Assembly (NCBI GenBank): GCA_030151865.1
Contig: JASLCK010000372.1
Coordinates: 1-8,388 of the forward strand
Reading direction: 5' to 3'
Length of the DNA stretch: 8,388 bases
Source: Rhodospirillaceae bacterium
Lineage (GTDB): Bacteria > Pseudomonadota > Alphaproteobacteria > Rhodospirillales > Magnetospirillaceae
Position numbers and translations under genes: made by a program. Shown here one piece after another: positions 1 through 5,779 of the stretch. How positions within the stretch are numbered: the first letter of the stretch is position 1; every line of letters begins with the position of its first letter. The notes beneath the pieces were generated by a model that was given only the letters and a program-made list of their open reading frames with translations, was not told the DNA's origin and did not search any database.

Positions 1-877
1 CCTGGAAAAACTGGCGTCGGCGTCGCGGTCCTTGGCCAAGGGCAACGTCGCCCAAGCCGCCATCGCCTTGTGCCATATCGGCCAACCGTCGTTGGAAGAT
101 CAGGATTTGGCGAAGGGGCTAGAGATTGTCGCGTCGTACCTTAATCGGGGGCATAACCTCGGTGATGTGATGAAGGCGTGCGGCCTCACTAAGTCACAGT
201 TGAGGGATGTCGATGGCTGCGGAATCAATCTGCCATCTAATCTGGGAAAGTATAACTCGCTGCATTATCCAGCTAATTCAGGACGTGGTGGACAATTTGC
301 GCCAAAAGAGGGGGCGGATTATCAAGAGAGCGTACATGACAAGAATGGAATTGAGGCATCTGATGAAAAAAAACAGCGTCAGAAAAATTTACAAAGGATC
401 CAAGATCAGCATTTTCCACCGATCATAATGAGGCTTGCTGATGGCAGTACTGTTATTAGTCCAAGAAATAATAATCCAATACAGATGCCATCAGATGTTT
501 CCATTGAGGATAATGTAAGATTTGGTGAGTTTATTTCAACGTTTCCACCTAATGAGAGGAAGGAGGCTATGTTATCTTTGTTTGTTCACTATTTTGGTGA
601 GATGGACTATCAAAGAAACCATAGTGTAACTTTTCCTTTTATTAATCCTGCGTACATAAGCTTCGGTAATTTTAATTATGGAGCAGTGGCCGCAGCAGCA
701 GGTTTTAGTTTAAAAGATGCTCTCTTCTATGCCGCTCTGGGCAATCATTTGGGGGACGGAGAGGCTGATGCTGCCTATGGAGGAAGTTTAAAAAATGAGC
801 TGATGATTCGTGCTGGATGGGAAGCGTATCATGCCGACAATATCCCGCATGATTCTCGTAATGGGAAAGAAAATTGA
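1..877 (+). CDS. C-terminal part of a polymorphic-toxin-like protein (5' end outside window)
   Basis: The reading frame is open from base 2, so the TTG at 32 is probably internal and the true start lies upstream of the window. Residues are numbered from that TTG. Residues 1-65 are GC-rich and helical. Residues 72-92 are a Gly/Asn-rich linker with RGGQFAPK, like the 'GRFA' linkers seen before swapped toxin domains. From there the DNA turns AT-rich. The last 120 residues carry a DYQRN stretch, then FGNFNYGAVAAAAGFS (211-226), a Gly/Asp-rich loop and a helix ending IRAGWEAY. That order resembles the 'toxin 44' C-terminal domains of polymorphic toxins; this is recalled family resemblance, not a search result. 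The activity is not established. The composition switch and the overlapping small gene downstream support a toxin-immunity layout. A phage-derived or Rhs-type N-terminal part is possible but not visible. Confidence 0.6.
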   Translation, partial: LEKLASASRSLAKGNVAQAAIALCHIGQPSLEDQDLAKGLEIVASYLNRGHNLGDVMKACGLTKSQLRDVDGCGINLPSNLGKYNSLHYPANSGRGGQFAPKEGADYQESVHDKNGIEASDEKKQRQKNLQRIQDQHFPPIIMRLADGSTVISPRNNNPIQMPSDVSIEDNVRFGEFISTFPPNERKEAMLSLFVHYFGEMDYQRNHSVTFPFINPAYISFGNFNYGAVAAAAGFSLKDALFYAALGNHLGDGEADAAYGGSLKNELMIRAGWEAYHADNIPHDSRNGKEN

Positions 878-1350
878 AAGAATTAAAGATTTTCTCGATC
901 GTTATTGTCGTCTTCATCTGCTACTTCGGCTGGCCTTTTGCTTATATGAGGCTGACCAGTTGCGAGATGATGCCGATGGGCGTTTTATCATCTGGTGACG
1001 GCTCGTGGCAGATTGATGAAGTGATGTCATCCTGCTCATTTGTTGATGACGGAACGGTTCGCCTGGAAATCAATGGCAAGAAACTTGAGGGCACTCACAC
1101 GATTGCCCGGTGGCGGGGTATTGATGGTAGCTATGACCTGTATCTGGATAATCGCGGTGATTTGACCATCGTGCTGCTGAGCACGATGCCTGTCATTGAA
1201 ACGGTGAACGACGTTGCCGGAATGAAGCTCAAGCTTAGGACCATCGATCCTAATGCTGTTATTCAAGACCCAATGTACCAAAAATGGCTGAAAGGCCCAC
1301 GCGATCTTGCCGTACAAGAATGGGCCGAGGCTCATTCAACATTAAAATAA
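874..1350 (+). CDS. Small membrane-anchored protein, candidate immunity protein
   Basis: This 158-residue protein matches no family I recognise. Its TTG start overlaps the upstream TGA (TTGA at 874-877), and GGGAAAG at 863-869 can serve as ribosome binding site, which suggests translational coupling. Residues 1-5 are charged (MKELK) and residues 6-24 form one hydrophobic segment. The remaining 130 residues are soluble, with the pattern of a beta-rich domain (GSWQIDEV, TVRLEINGKKL, GSYDLYLDNRGDLTIVLL) and a C-terminal helix. Cysteines at 16, 30 and 54 are present; the last two would lie outside the cytoplasm. The lysines before the hydrophobic segment predict a cytoplasmic N-terminus and a periplasmic domain. 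Its position directly behind a toxin-like C-terminus makes cognate immunity the simplest role, but this is inferred from context only. Confidence 0.65.
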   Translation: MKELKIFSIVIVVFICYFGWPFAYMRLTSCEMMPMGVLSSGDGSWQIDEVMSSCSFVDDGTVRLEINGKKLEGTHTIARWRGIDGSYDLYLDNRGDLTIVLLSTMPVIETVNDVAGMKLKLRTIDPNAVIQDPMYQKWLKGPRDLAVQEWAEAHSTLK

Positions 1351-1399
1351 TAAGTGACCTGTTTTCCATAATTATGGGTAGAGTCACGTCATCCCTGTG

Positions 1400-1546
1400 A
1401 TGCCCGAGATAGGCGATGATGGCAATGTGGGCCGTGGCATGCCTCGGCCCACATTGCATTTGCGCGGCGGGGGCGATGCTGCACAGGCACGGCTTATCAA
1501 AGAGATGGACGCGGCGAACCCTAGCCCGAACAAGGGAAACAGCTGA
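1400..1546 (+). CDS. Possible small ORF or gene remnant (48 aa)
   Basis: An ATG at 1400 opens 48 codons ending in TGA at 1544-1546. The C-terminal half (DAAQARLIKEMDAANPSPN) reads like ordinary protein with a helix and a polar tail, unlike the other frames here. There is no convincing ribosome binding site, and the hairpin at 1422-1457 lies inside the frame. It could be the 3' remnant of a larger gene, for instance a lost toxin or immunity cassette, or chance. I do not recognise a family. Confidence 0.15.
   Translation: MPEIGDDGNVGRGMPRPTLHLRGGGDAAQARLIKEMDAANPSPNKGNS
1422..1457 (+). terminator. Strong hairpin, possible weak terminator
   Basis: GCAATGTGGGCC at 1422-1433 and GGCCCACATTGC at 1446-1457 are perfect 12-bp inverted copies around a 12-nt loop, which itself contains the palindrome GGCATGCC. 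Only ATTT follows on the plus strand, so it is not a textbook intrinsic terminator. It sits about 70 nt past the end of the candidate immunity gene and may end or protect that transcript. Confidence 0.4.
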
Positions 1547-1613
1547 TGCCTTGAACCGATGCGCCAAAGCACAGATTACGCCCACACTTGCCAGAAACCT
1601 GCGAGACTGACCA

Positions 1614-2396
1614 ATGATCCTGTTCCGAATTTTTCTGCTGATCCTCAGCCTGCTGCTGATGTTAGGGCCAATGGCCCCCCAATCAGCGGCCGAGGATCAT
1701 AAAGCACCCAAGATCATCTTTTATGCCAAGGATTACTGGGAATCTTGGACCAGGGAGCGGTTGCCCTCTCTGGATGCCATTAACCCTCCCCTCACGATCA
1801 ACGGCAAAAGCTATGACAGTTGCGCAAAGCTAGCACAGGATCAAGAGGGGGAGCCTATGACCTATCAGCTGCAAACTACAAATCCACGCTTCCCCTGTGT
1901 ATACATTACCGTCTTTGGAAATATCCAGCGCCCAAAGTCCTCCTTGTTTCCAACAAATAAAATTGCGGCAGATGTCTTTAATAACTTAGACGCAAAAACC
2001 CTTCCATGGCCAATTGATCTAGTGGAAAAGAATAAAAATACTATTAAAAATATATCTGGAATTGAAAAAATACAAATCGATAATGACTCTATTTCTTTTA
2101 ATATTGGACCTGATTGGTATCATATTTCAGTTATCTCCGCATCCGATAATATCGGAGATGGAACACAACAGCTCCTTGTCTCCCTTATGCGAAATCTCAA
2201 CGATTCAAATATTAATTTCCTAAAACATGAAGAGACCTATTTTCTTCTGACTCGCGATGTTCCCGGCGGCCCCATCCGCGCTCAACCTGCACGGTTGCGG
2301 CCGGTGGCCTATGCTCCCCCTCCTAAAGAGCTGCGATCCCAGGCCATCGTGTTTGACGCGCGCTATCGGGACTATCGGAACGGCTGGACTCCATAA
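1614..2396 (+). CDS. Exported protein of unknown function (260 aa)
   Basis: I recognise no family. Residues 1-26 form a signal peptide: an Arg after MILF, a long Leu/Ile-rich core, and an Ala site at PQSAA before EDHK. The mature protein should therefore be periplasmic or secreted. Two cysteines (70 and 95) are the only ones and could form a disulfide. Residues 130-215 are rich in Asn, Ile and Lys and are AT-rich in DNA. The last 45 residues return to GC-rich, Pro/Arg-rich sequence (PARLRPVAYAPPPKEL) that looks disordered until a final YRDYRNGW motif. The ATG at 1614 is chosen because the signal peptide begins exactly there; the ribosome binding site is weak. Its position after a toxin-immunity-like pair allows a second immunity or accessory role, but nothing in the sequence proves it. 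Confidence 0.65.
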   Translation: MILFRIFLLILSLLLMLGPMAPQSAAEDHKAPKIIFYAKDYWESWTRERLPSLDAINPPLTINGKSYDSCAKLAQDQEGEPMTYQLQTTNPRFPCVYITVFGNIQRPKSSLFPTNKIAADVFNNLDAKTLPWPIDLVEKNKNTIKNISGIEKIQIDNDSISFNIGPDWYHISVISASDNIGDGTQQLLVSLMRNLNDSNINFLKHEETYFLLTRDVPGGPIRAQPARLRPVAYAPPPKELRSQAIVFDARYRDYRNGWTP

Positions 2397-2412
2397 TTCC
2401 GACGCATCACGG

Positions 2413-2454
2413 ACGACCGCCGAACGTCGCGCGCACCCCACGCCGGGCGGTCGT
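2413..2454. repeat. Inverted repeat downstream of the exported protein
   Basis: ACGACCGCC at 2413-2421 and GGCGGTCGT at 2446-2454 are perfect 9-bp inverted copies separated by 24 GC-rich nucleotides. It directly precedes the hairpin at 2459-2482, so the two may form a tandem RNA structure at the 3' end of the 1614-2396 transcript. Confidence 0.5.
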
Positions 2455-2458
2455 GCCA

Positions 2459-2482
2459 GGCCCCTCAGAAAATGAGGGGGCC
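2459..2482 (+). terminator. Hairpin, probable weak terminator
   Basis: GGCCCCTCA pairs with TGAGGGGGCC across a GAAAA loop, with one bulged G. The stem is very stable and lies 62 nt past the stop of the exported-protein gene. What follows is TTGCGCTT rather than a run of T, so termination would be incomplete or need Rho. It is the best candidate end for that transcript. Confidence 0.5.
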
Positions 2483-2740
2483 TTGCGCTTATGCGCTGAG
2501 GAGGGGGCTGGTCAGCCCGGCAACTGTTCCCGTTCAGACAGAGAACGCGACAAGCCCAAGCGGCGCTTGAGCCTAGCTGGCACCGGAGGTGCCGCCGCCA
2601 AAGGCATTCACGAGAACTGTCCGTAGAAACGCCCCCCTCTTCTCATATCCTGAGAACAGAGAGTGTGCAGAACGCCCCACCTTAGGGGGATCGGAGGGCG
2701 CGAGTCCCCGAGACCATTCCCAGACAGGGAATGTCAGAAA
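2483..2740. other. Structured non-coding stretch, possible interspersed repeat
   Basis: No gene with an acceptable start is seen on either strand. Several short hairpins occur: GGCACC-GGA-GGTGCC at 2579-2593, CCCC-ACCTTA-GGGG around 2676, and CATTCCC-AGACA-GGGAATG at 2715-2733. Both strands read as open, low-complexity frames (plus: AERPTLGGSEGASPR; minus: PSDPPKVGRSA). That is typical of GC-rich intergenic repeats that attract spurious gene calls. A structured small RNA ending at the 2741-2768 terminator is an alternative. Confidence 0.35.
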
Positions 2741-2775
2741 AAAGAGCGCCAGTTTCCTGGCGCTCTTTCCTTTTT
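2738..2775. terminator. Bidirectional intrinsic terminator
   Basis: AAAGAGCGCCAG (2741-2752) and CTGGCGCTCTTT (2757-2768) are perfect 12-bp inverted copies around a TTTC loop. On the plus strand the stem is followed by CC and TTTTT. On the minus strand it is followed by a T-run templated by the six A at 2738-2743. It lies just past the ybdD stop and should end the cstA-ybdD transcript while blocking read-through from the left. Confidence 0.9.
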
Positions 2776-2779
2776 CAGA

Positions 2780-2974
2780 TCAGCAGCAGCGGCCGATTTT
2801 CCCTTCGTAACGGCTGCGTTGCCGTTCACGGAAGAATTCCTCGTAGCTCATGATCGGCAGATCGGGATGCGTGGTGCGGCGGTGCGCCACATACGTATCG
2901 TAATCCGGAATACCGACCATCAGCCTGCCGGTCTGTTTGACCTTGTTCATAAAGTCCTTGAACTCATCAAGCAT
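2780..2974 (-). CDS. ybdD: YbdD/YjiX family small protein (DUF466)
   Basis: A 64-residue cytoplasmic protein closely matching the E. coli YbdD/YjiX pattern: GIPDYDTYVAH at 21-31, HPD at 36-38, YEEFFRERQ at 44-52, RYEGK at 55-59, and a C-terminal CC pair. Family length is about 65 residues, so it is complete. Members are almost always encoded directly downstream of a CstA/BtsT transporter and are thought to assist its activity; the mechanism is not settled. Here the ATG lies inside the last codons of cstA (8-nt overlap, different frame) with no clear binding site of its own, so translation is probably coupled. The terminator at 2738-2775 follows at once. The C-terminal Cys-Cys could bind metal or form a disulfide; that is speculation. 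Confidence 0.95.
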   Translation of the reverse strand: MLDEFKDFMNKVKQTGRLMVGIPDYDTYVAHRRTTHPDLPIMSYEEFFRERQRSRYEGKIGRCC

Positions 2975-5030
2975 TGGTCACCGTCCCGGGGGGGACGCCG
3001 ATTTCCTTGGCGGTCACGGACGGATTGGCCATGGCTTTACGCACGGCAATCAGTCCAGCCACGACCATCGACACCACCACCACCACAAACAGCATCGACA
3101 AAGACGCGTCCAGATAGTCGTTGAAGACGATCCGGCTCATCTCGCCCAGATCCTTGGCGGGCGCGATCACCTGACCCTGGGTCAGCGCCGCATTGAACTT
3201 CTTGGCATGGGCCAGGAAGCCGATGGCGGGCACGTCGCTGAAGACCTTTTGCAGACCGGCGGTCAGCGTGCAGATCAGCAGCCACACGGCGGGAACCGCC
3301 GTCACCAGGGCGAACTTTTGACGCTTCATCTTGAACAGCACCACGGTGCTCATGATCAGCGCGATGGCCGCCAGCATCTGGTTGGAGATGCCGAACAACG
3401 ACCACAGGCTGTTGATGCCGCCCAGGGGATCGATCACGCCTTGATAGAGGATGTACCCCCACATGGCGCAGGCGACGCCCGAACCGACGATGTTGTTGAA
3501 CCAGTTATGGGTGACGCGGAAGGCCGGGATCACCGAACCCACCATATCCTGGATCATGAAACGGGCGACACGGGTGCCCGCATCGACGGCGGTCAGAATG
3601 AACAGAGCTTCGAACAGGATGGCGAAATGGTACCAAAAGCCCATCATCGCCTTGCCGCCGATCAGATTGGCGAAGATATGCGCCATGCCGACCGCCAGGG
3701 TCGGAGCGCCGCCCGCACGCGACAAGATGGTGGTTTCACCCACATCCTTGGCGGTCTGGATCAGCACGTCGGGGGTCACGGTGAAGCCCCAGCCGGAGAT
3801 CACGGCGGCAGCCTGGGCGGCGTCCTTGGTGATCAGCGCGGCCGGGCTGTTCATGGCGAAATAGACGCCGGGATCGATGACGCTGGCAGCCACCATCGCC
3901 ATGATGGCGACGAAGCTTTCCATCAGCATGCCGCCGTAGCCGATGAAGGCGATCTGCTTTTCATTCTCGATCATCTTGGGCGTGGTGCCCGAGGAGATCA
4001 GCGAATGGAAGCCCGACACCGACCCGCAGGCGATGGTGATGAACAGGAACGGGAACAGATTTCCCGAGAACACCGGGCCGGTTCCGTCGATGAAACGGGT
4101 CACGGCGGGCATGCGCAGTTCAGGCTGCACCACCAGAATGCCGATGGCCAAAGCGACGATCGCCCCGATCTTCAGGAAGGTCGAGAGATAATCGCGCGGG
4201 GCCAACAGCAGCCACACCGGCATCACCGAGGCGACGAAGCCGTAGCCGATGATGATCAGCGCCAGCTGCGGGCCGGTATAGGTGAAGATCGGGGCCCAGT
4301 TGGGATCTTGCGAAATGTTCTGACCATAGGCCAGGGCGCTCATCAGCAGGACGAAACCGATCACCGACATCTCGGCAATGCGGCCGGGACGGATGAAGCG
4401 GCAATAGACGCCCATGATCAGCGCGATCGGGATGGTCGAGAACACCGTGAAGGTGCCCCACGGGCTGCCCGCCAGCGCCTTGACCACCACCAGAGCCAGC
4501 ACGGCCAGGATGATGATCATGATCAGCAGCACGCCGACCAGGGCGATGCCGCCCGCCGTCGCACCCATTTCCGAGCGCACGATGTCGCCCAGCGAACGAC
4601 CGTCGCGGCGCGACGACACGAACAGGACCACCATGTCCTGCACCGCGCCCGCGAAGACCACGCCCGCCAGGATCCACAAGGTGCCGGGCAGATAGCCCAT
4701 CTGCGCCGCCAGCACCGGGCCGACCAGCGGACCCGCGCCCGCGATGGCGGCGAAATGGTGCCCGAACAGCACGTACTTGTTGGTCGGAACGTAATCCAGG
4801 CCGTCATTGTAGCGCACCGCCGGGGTCTGACGCGCGGCGTCGGTGCCCAGGGCGGTGTTGGCGATGAACAGGCCGTAGAAACGATAGGCGACGAAGTAAA
4901 CGCAGACGGCGGCTACCACCAGCCAGACTGCATTGATGGTTTCGCCACGGCTGAGGGCAACGACACCCAGCGCGATGGCGCCGATAATCGAGACGGCAAG
5001 CCAGCCAAGTCTCGGAAGGGCATTGGACAT
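2967..5030 (-). CDS. cstA: CstA-family carbon-starvation transporter
   Basis: An inner-membrane secondary transporter of the CstA/BtsT family. E. coli members import pyruvate and/or peptides with protons when carbon is scarce. The 687-residue product is close to the usual length of about 700. Hallmarks with the chosen start: NDGLDYVPT at 75-83, GHHFAAIAGAGPLVGPVLAAQ at 90-110 and RRDGRSLGD at 141-149. Further on come PVWLLLAPRDYLSTFLKIG, ISSGTTPKM, FIGYGGMLMESFVA, ISRAGGAPTLAVGMA and WYHFAILFEALFILTAVDAGTR. Many hydrophobic helices are spread along the chain. The ATG at 5030 is preferred because GGAGA lies 7 nt upstream; an in-frame ATG at 5066 would add 12 residues with no good binding site. 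Sequence similarity cannot separate pyruvate from peptide specificity, and no BtsS/YpdA-type sensor kinase gene is in the window. Confidence 0.95.
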   Translation of the reverse strand: MSNALPRLGWLAVSIIGAIALGVVALSRGETINAVWLVVAAVCVYFVAYRFYGLFIANTALGTDAARQTPAVRYNDGLDYVPTNKYVLFGHHFAAIAGAGPLVGPVLAAQMGYLPGTLWILAGVVFAGAVQDMVVLFVSSRRDGRSLGDIVRSEMGATAGGIALVGVLLIMIIILAVLALVVVKALAGSPWGTFTVFSTIPIALIMGVYCRFIRPGRIAEMSVIGFVLLMSALAYGQNISQDPNWAPIFTYTGPQLALIIIGYGFVASVMPVWLLLAPRDYLSTFLKIGAIVALAIGILVVQPELRMPAVTRFIDGTGPVFSGNLFPFLFITIACGSVSGFHSLISSGTTPKMIENEKQIAFIGYGGMLMESFVAIMAMVAASVIDPGVYFAMNSPAALITKDAAQAAAVISGWGFTVTPDVLIQTAKDVGETTILSRAGGAPTLAVGMAHIFANLIGGKAMMGFWYHFAILFEALFILTAVDAGTRVARFMIQDMVGSVIPAFRVTHNWFNNIVGSGVACAMWGYILYQGVIDPLGGINSLWSLFGISNQMLAAIALIMSTVVLFKMKRQKFALVTAVPAVWLLICTLTAGLQKVFSDVPAIGFLAHAKKFNAALTQGQVIAPAKDLGEMSRIVFNDYLDASLSMLFVVVVVSMVVAGLIAVRKAMANPSVTAKEIGVPPGTVTNA

Positions 5031-5037
5031 CGGGACG

Positions 5038-5042
5038 TCTCC
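5038..5042 (-). promoter_or_regulatory. Ribosome binding site fixing the cstA start
   Basis: GGAGA on the minus strand lies 7 nt before the ATG at 5030. The alternative ATG at 5066 lacks a comparable purine-rich site, so the shorter protein is preferred. Confidence 0.7.
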
Positions 5043-5094
5043 GAAGTTCTCGCGAATGCTTCGCATTATGCCGACGATGTGGGGATTGTTTCCT

Positions 5095-5111
5095 CTGGTT
5101 TAAAGAACCAG
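5095..5111. repeat. Inverted repeat in the cstA leader
   Basis: CTGGTT (5095-5100) and AACCAG (5106-5111) are perfect 6-bp inverted copies around TAAAG, about 65 bp before the cstA start. It may be an operator or a hairpin in the leader RNA. Confidence 0.4.
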
Positions 5112-5157
5112 CCCCCCTAATCCGCCACATCAAGGAAGAGATAAATCGCTGATAGTG

Positions 5158-5218
5158 TTGCGCAAAAATCCCAATCAGAACAGCAAAATAGCGTGAATTC
5201 GTTGTTGCGGCGCAACAA
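5158..5218. promoter_or_regulatory. Two related palindromes upstream of cstA, possible operators
   Basis: TTGCGCAA at 5158-5165 is an 8-bp palindrome. TTGTTGC-GGC-GCAACAA at 5202-5218 is a perfect 7-bp inverted repeat with a 3-nt spacer. Both share the half-site TTGC/GCAA and are about 50 bp centre to centre, as expected for a regulator that binds two sites. They lie 130-190 bp from the cstA start. The nearer one overlaps a weak possible minus-strand -35 (TTGCGC) followed after 16 nt by TATCTC. The regulator is unknown, and the MerR operator next door has a different sequence. Confidence 0.4.
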
Positions 5219-5298
5219 GTCGCAATCTGCCCCCTTCCCCCTTAATTATCCTGTGGTGAAAAATCTTCGCCGTTGGCCCCGGACATGCGAAAACAGGC

Positions 5299-5329
5299 TT
5301 GACCTAGAGTTGCTCTAAGCGACGACAAC
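5299..5329 (+). promoter_or_regulatory. MerR-type promoter with operator
   Basis: TTGACC (5299-5304) is a good -35. GACAAC (5324-5329) is a poor -10 at a 19-bp spacing, the over-long spacing typical of MerR-controlled promoters. Between them lies CCTAGAG-TTG-CTCTAAG (5303-5319), a near-perfect inverted repeat very like the sites of NmlR/AdhR-type regulators. The gene begins about 40 bp downstream. Autoregulated, twist-activated transcription of the regulator-reductase operon is the natural reading. Confidence 0.8.
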
Positions 5330-5367
5330 AGTCCCATCGACAGACGGACCGAATAAGGACCAACGTC

Positions 5368-5775
5368 ATGCATATCGGCGAAGTGGCCGCCGTCAGCGGC
5401 CTGGGCGAACATACCTTGCGCTATTACGAAAAGGTTGGGCTGCTGCCGCCGATCCAGCGCGACAGGTCCGGCCTGCGGCAGTTCTCGGCCCAGGATTTGC
5501 GCTGGCTTTCCTTCCTGACCAAGCTGCGCACCACCCGCATGCCGTTAAAGGACATGCTGCGCTATATGGCCCTGGCCAAACAGGGCGACGCCACCTTGAG
5601 CGAACGGCGCGCCCTGCTGGAAGAACATGAGAACAGGGTCAAGGCCACCATCGCCGCCATGCAAGACAGCCTGGAAACCATCCAACTCAAACTGGAAATG
5701 TACCGGGGCTGGGAGGAAAAGGGCCGGTCCGATCCGTCTGATTACGACGCCTTGCGCAAACAGAAAGGACTCTAG
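5368..5775 (+). CDS. MerR-family transcriptional regulator
   Basis: A 135-residue DNA-binding regulator. Residues 1-37 form the winged helix-turn-helix (IGEVAAVSGLGEHTLRYYEKVGLL, then RSGLRQF). Residues 40-70 give the second helical pair. Residues 75-115 form the dimerisation coiled coil (LSERRALLEEHENRVKATI). The tail is short, with no metal-binding loop. Overall form and the paired aldo/keto reductase place it near the NmlR/AdhR group, which senses aldehydes through a cysteine in the motif CLRxTGM. Here that motif reads KLRTTRM (52-58), and the whole protein has no cysteine. The start has AAGGA 8 nt upstream. The stop is 4 nt before the next gene, so both are probably one transcript from the 5299 promoter. 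The inducer is unknown. Confidence 0.9.
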   Translation: MHIGEVAAVSGLGEHTLRYYEKVGLLPPIQRDRSGLRQFSAQDLRWLSFLTKLRTTRMPLKDMLRYMALAKQGDATLSERRALLEEHENRVKATIAAMQDSLETIQLKLEMYRGWEEKGRSDPSDYDALRKQKGL

Positions 5776-5779
5776 GATC

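Larger units (their letters stand above)
1351..1613. other. Gene-poor gap with a palindrome and a hairpin
   Basis: No confidently coding gene is seen here. CCATAATTATGG at 1366-1377 is a perfect 12-bp palindrome, flanked by GTGAC (1354-1358) and GTCAC (1383-1387), which are themselves inverted copies. The hairpin at 1422-1457 and the weak 48-codon ORF at 1400-1546 are listed separately. No clear sigma-70 promoter for the gene at 1614 could be picked out with confidence. Confidence 0.5.

Noticed and set aside
810..998. Plus-strand frame from an ATG at 810 overlapping the toxin end and the candidate immunity start
   Set aside because: It covers parts of two better-supported genes in another frame and has no domain or binding site of its own.
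2988..2994. Run of seven G (seven C in the cstA sense) near the cstA 3' end, considered as a phase-variation or frameshift site joining CstA to YbdD
   Set aside because: Loss of one base meets a TGA before the ybdD start, and gain of one base leads into a different frame, so no fusion results. It only affects the last few residues.
2589..3124. Plus-strand frames running through the intergenic block into ybdD and cstA
   Set aside because: They cross the strong terminator at 2741-2768 and overlap ybdD antisense; the sequences are low-complexity Pro/Arg/Ser with no family resemblance.
5031..5066. Longer CstA starting at the ATG at 5066
   Set aside because: The extra 12 residues are not family-like and have no good ribosome binding site, whereas the ATG at 5030 has GGAGA at ideal spacing.
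2937..5120. 727-codon open frame on the plus strand, rich in His, Asp, Gln and Gly
   Set aside because: It lies wholly antisense to cstA, whose protein matches E. coli CstA along its length. Its composition is what a GC-rich membrane-protein gene yields on the opposite strand, and it has no recognisable domain.
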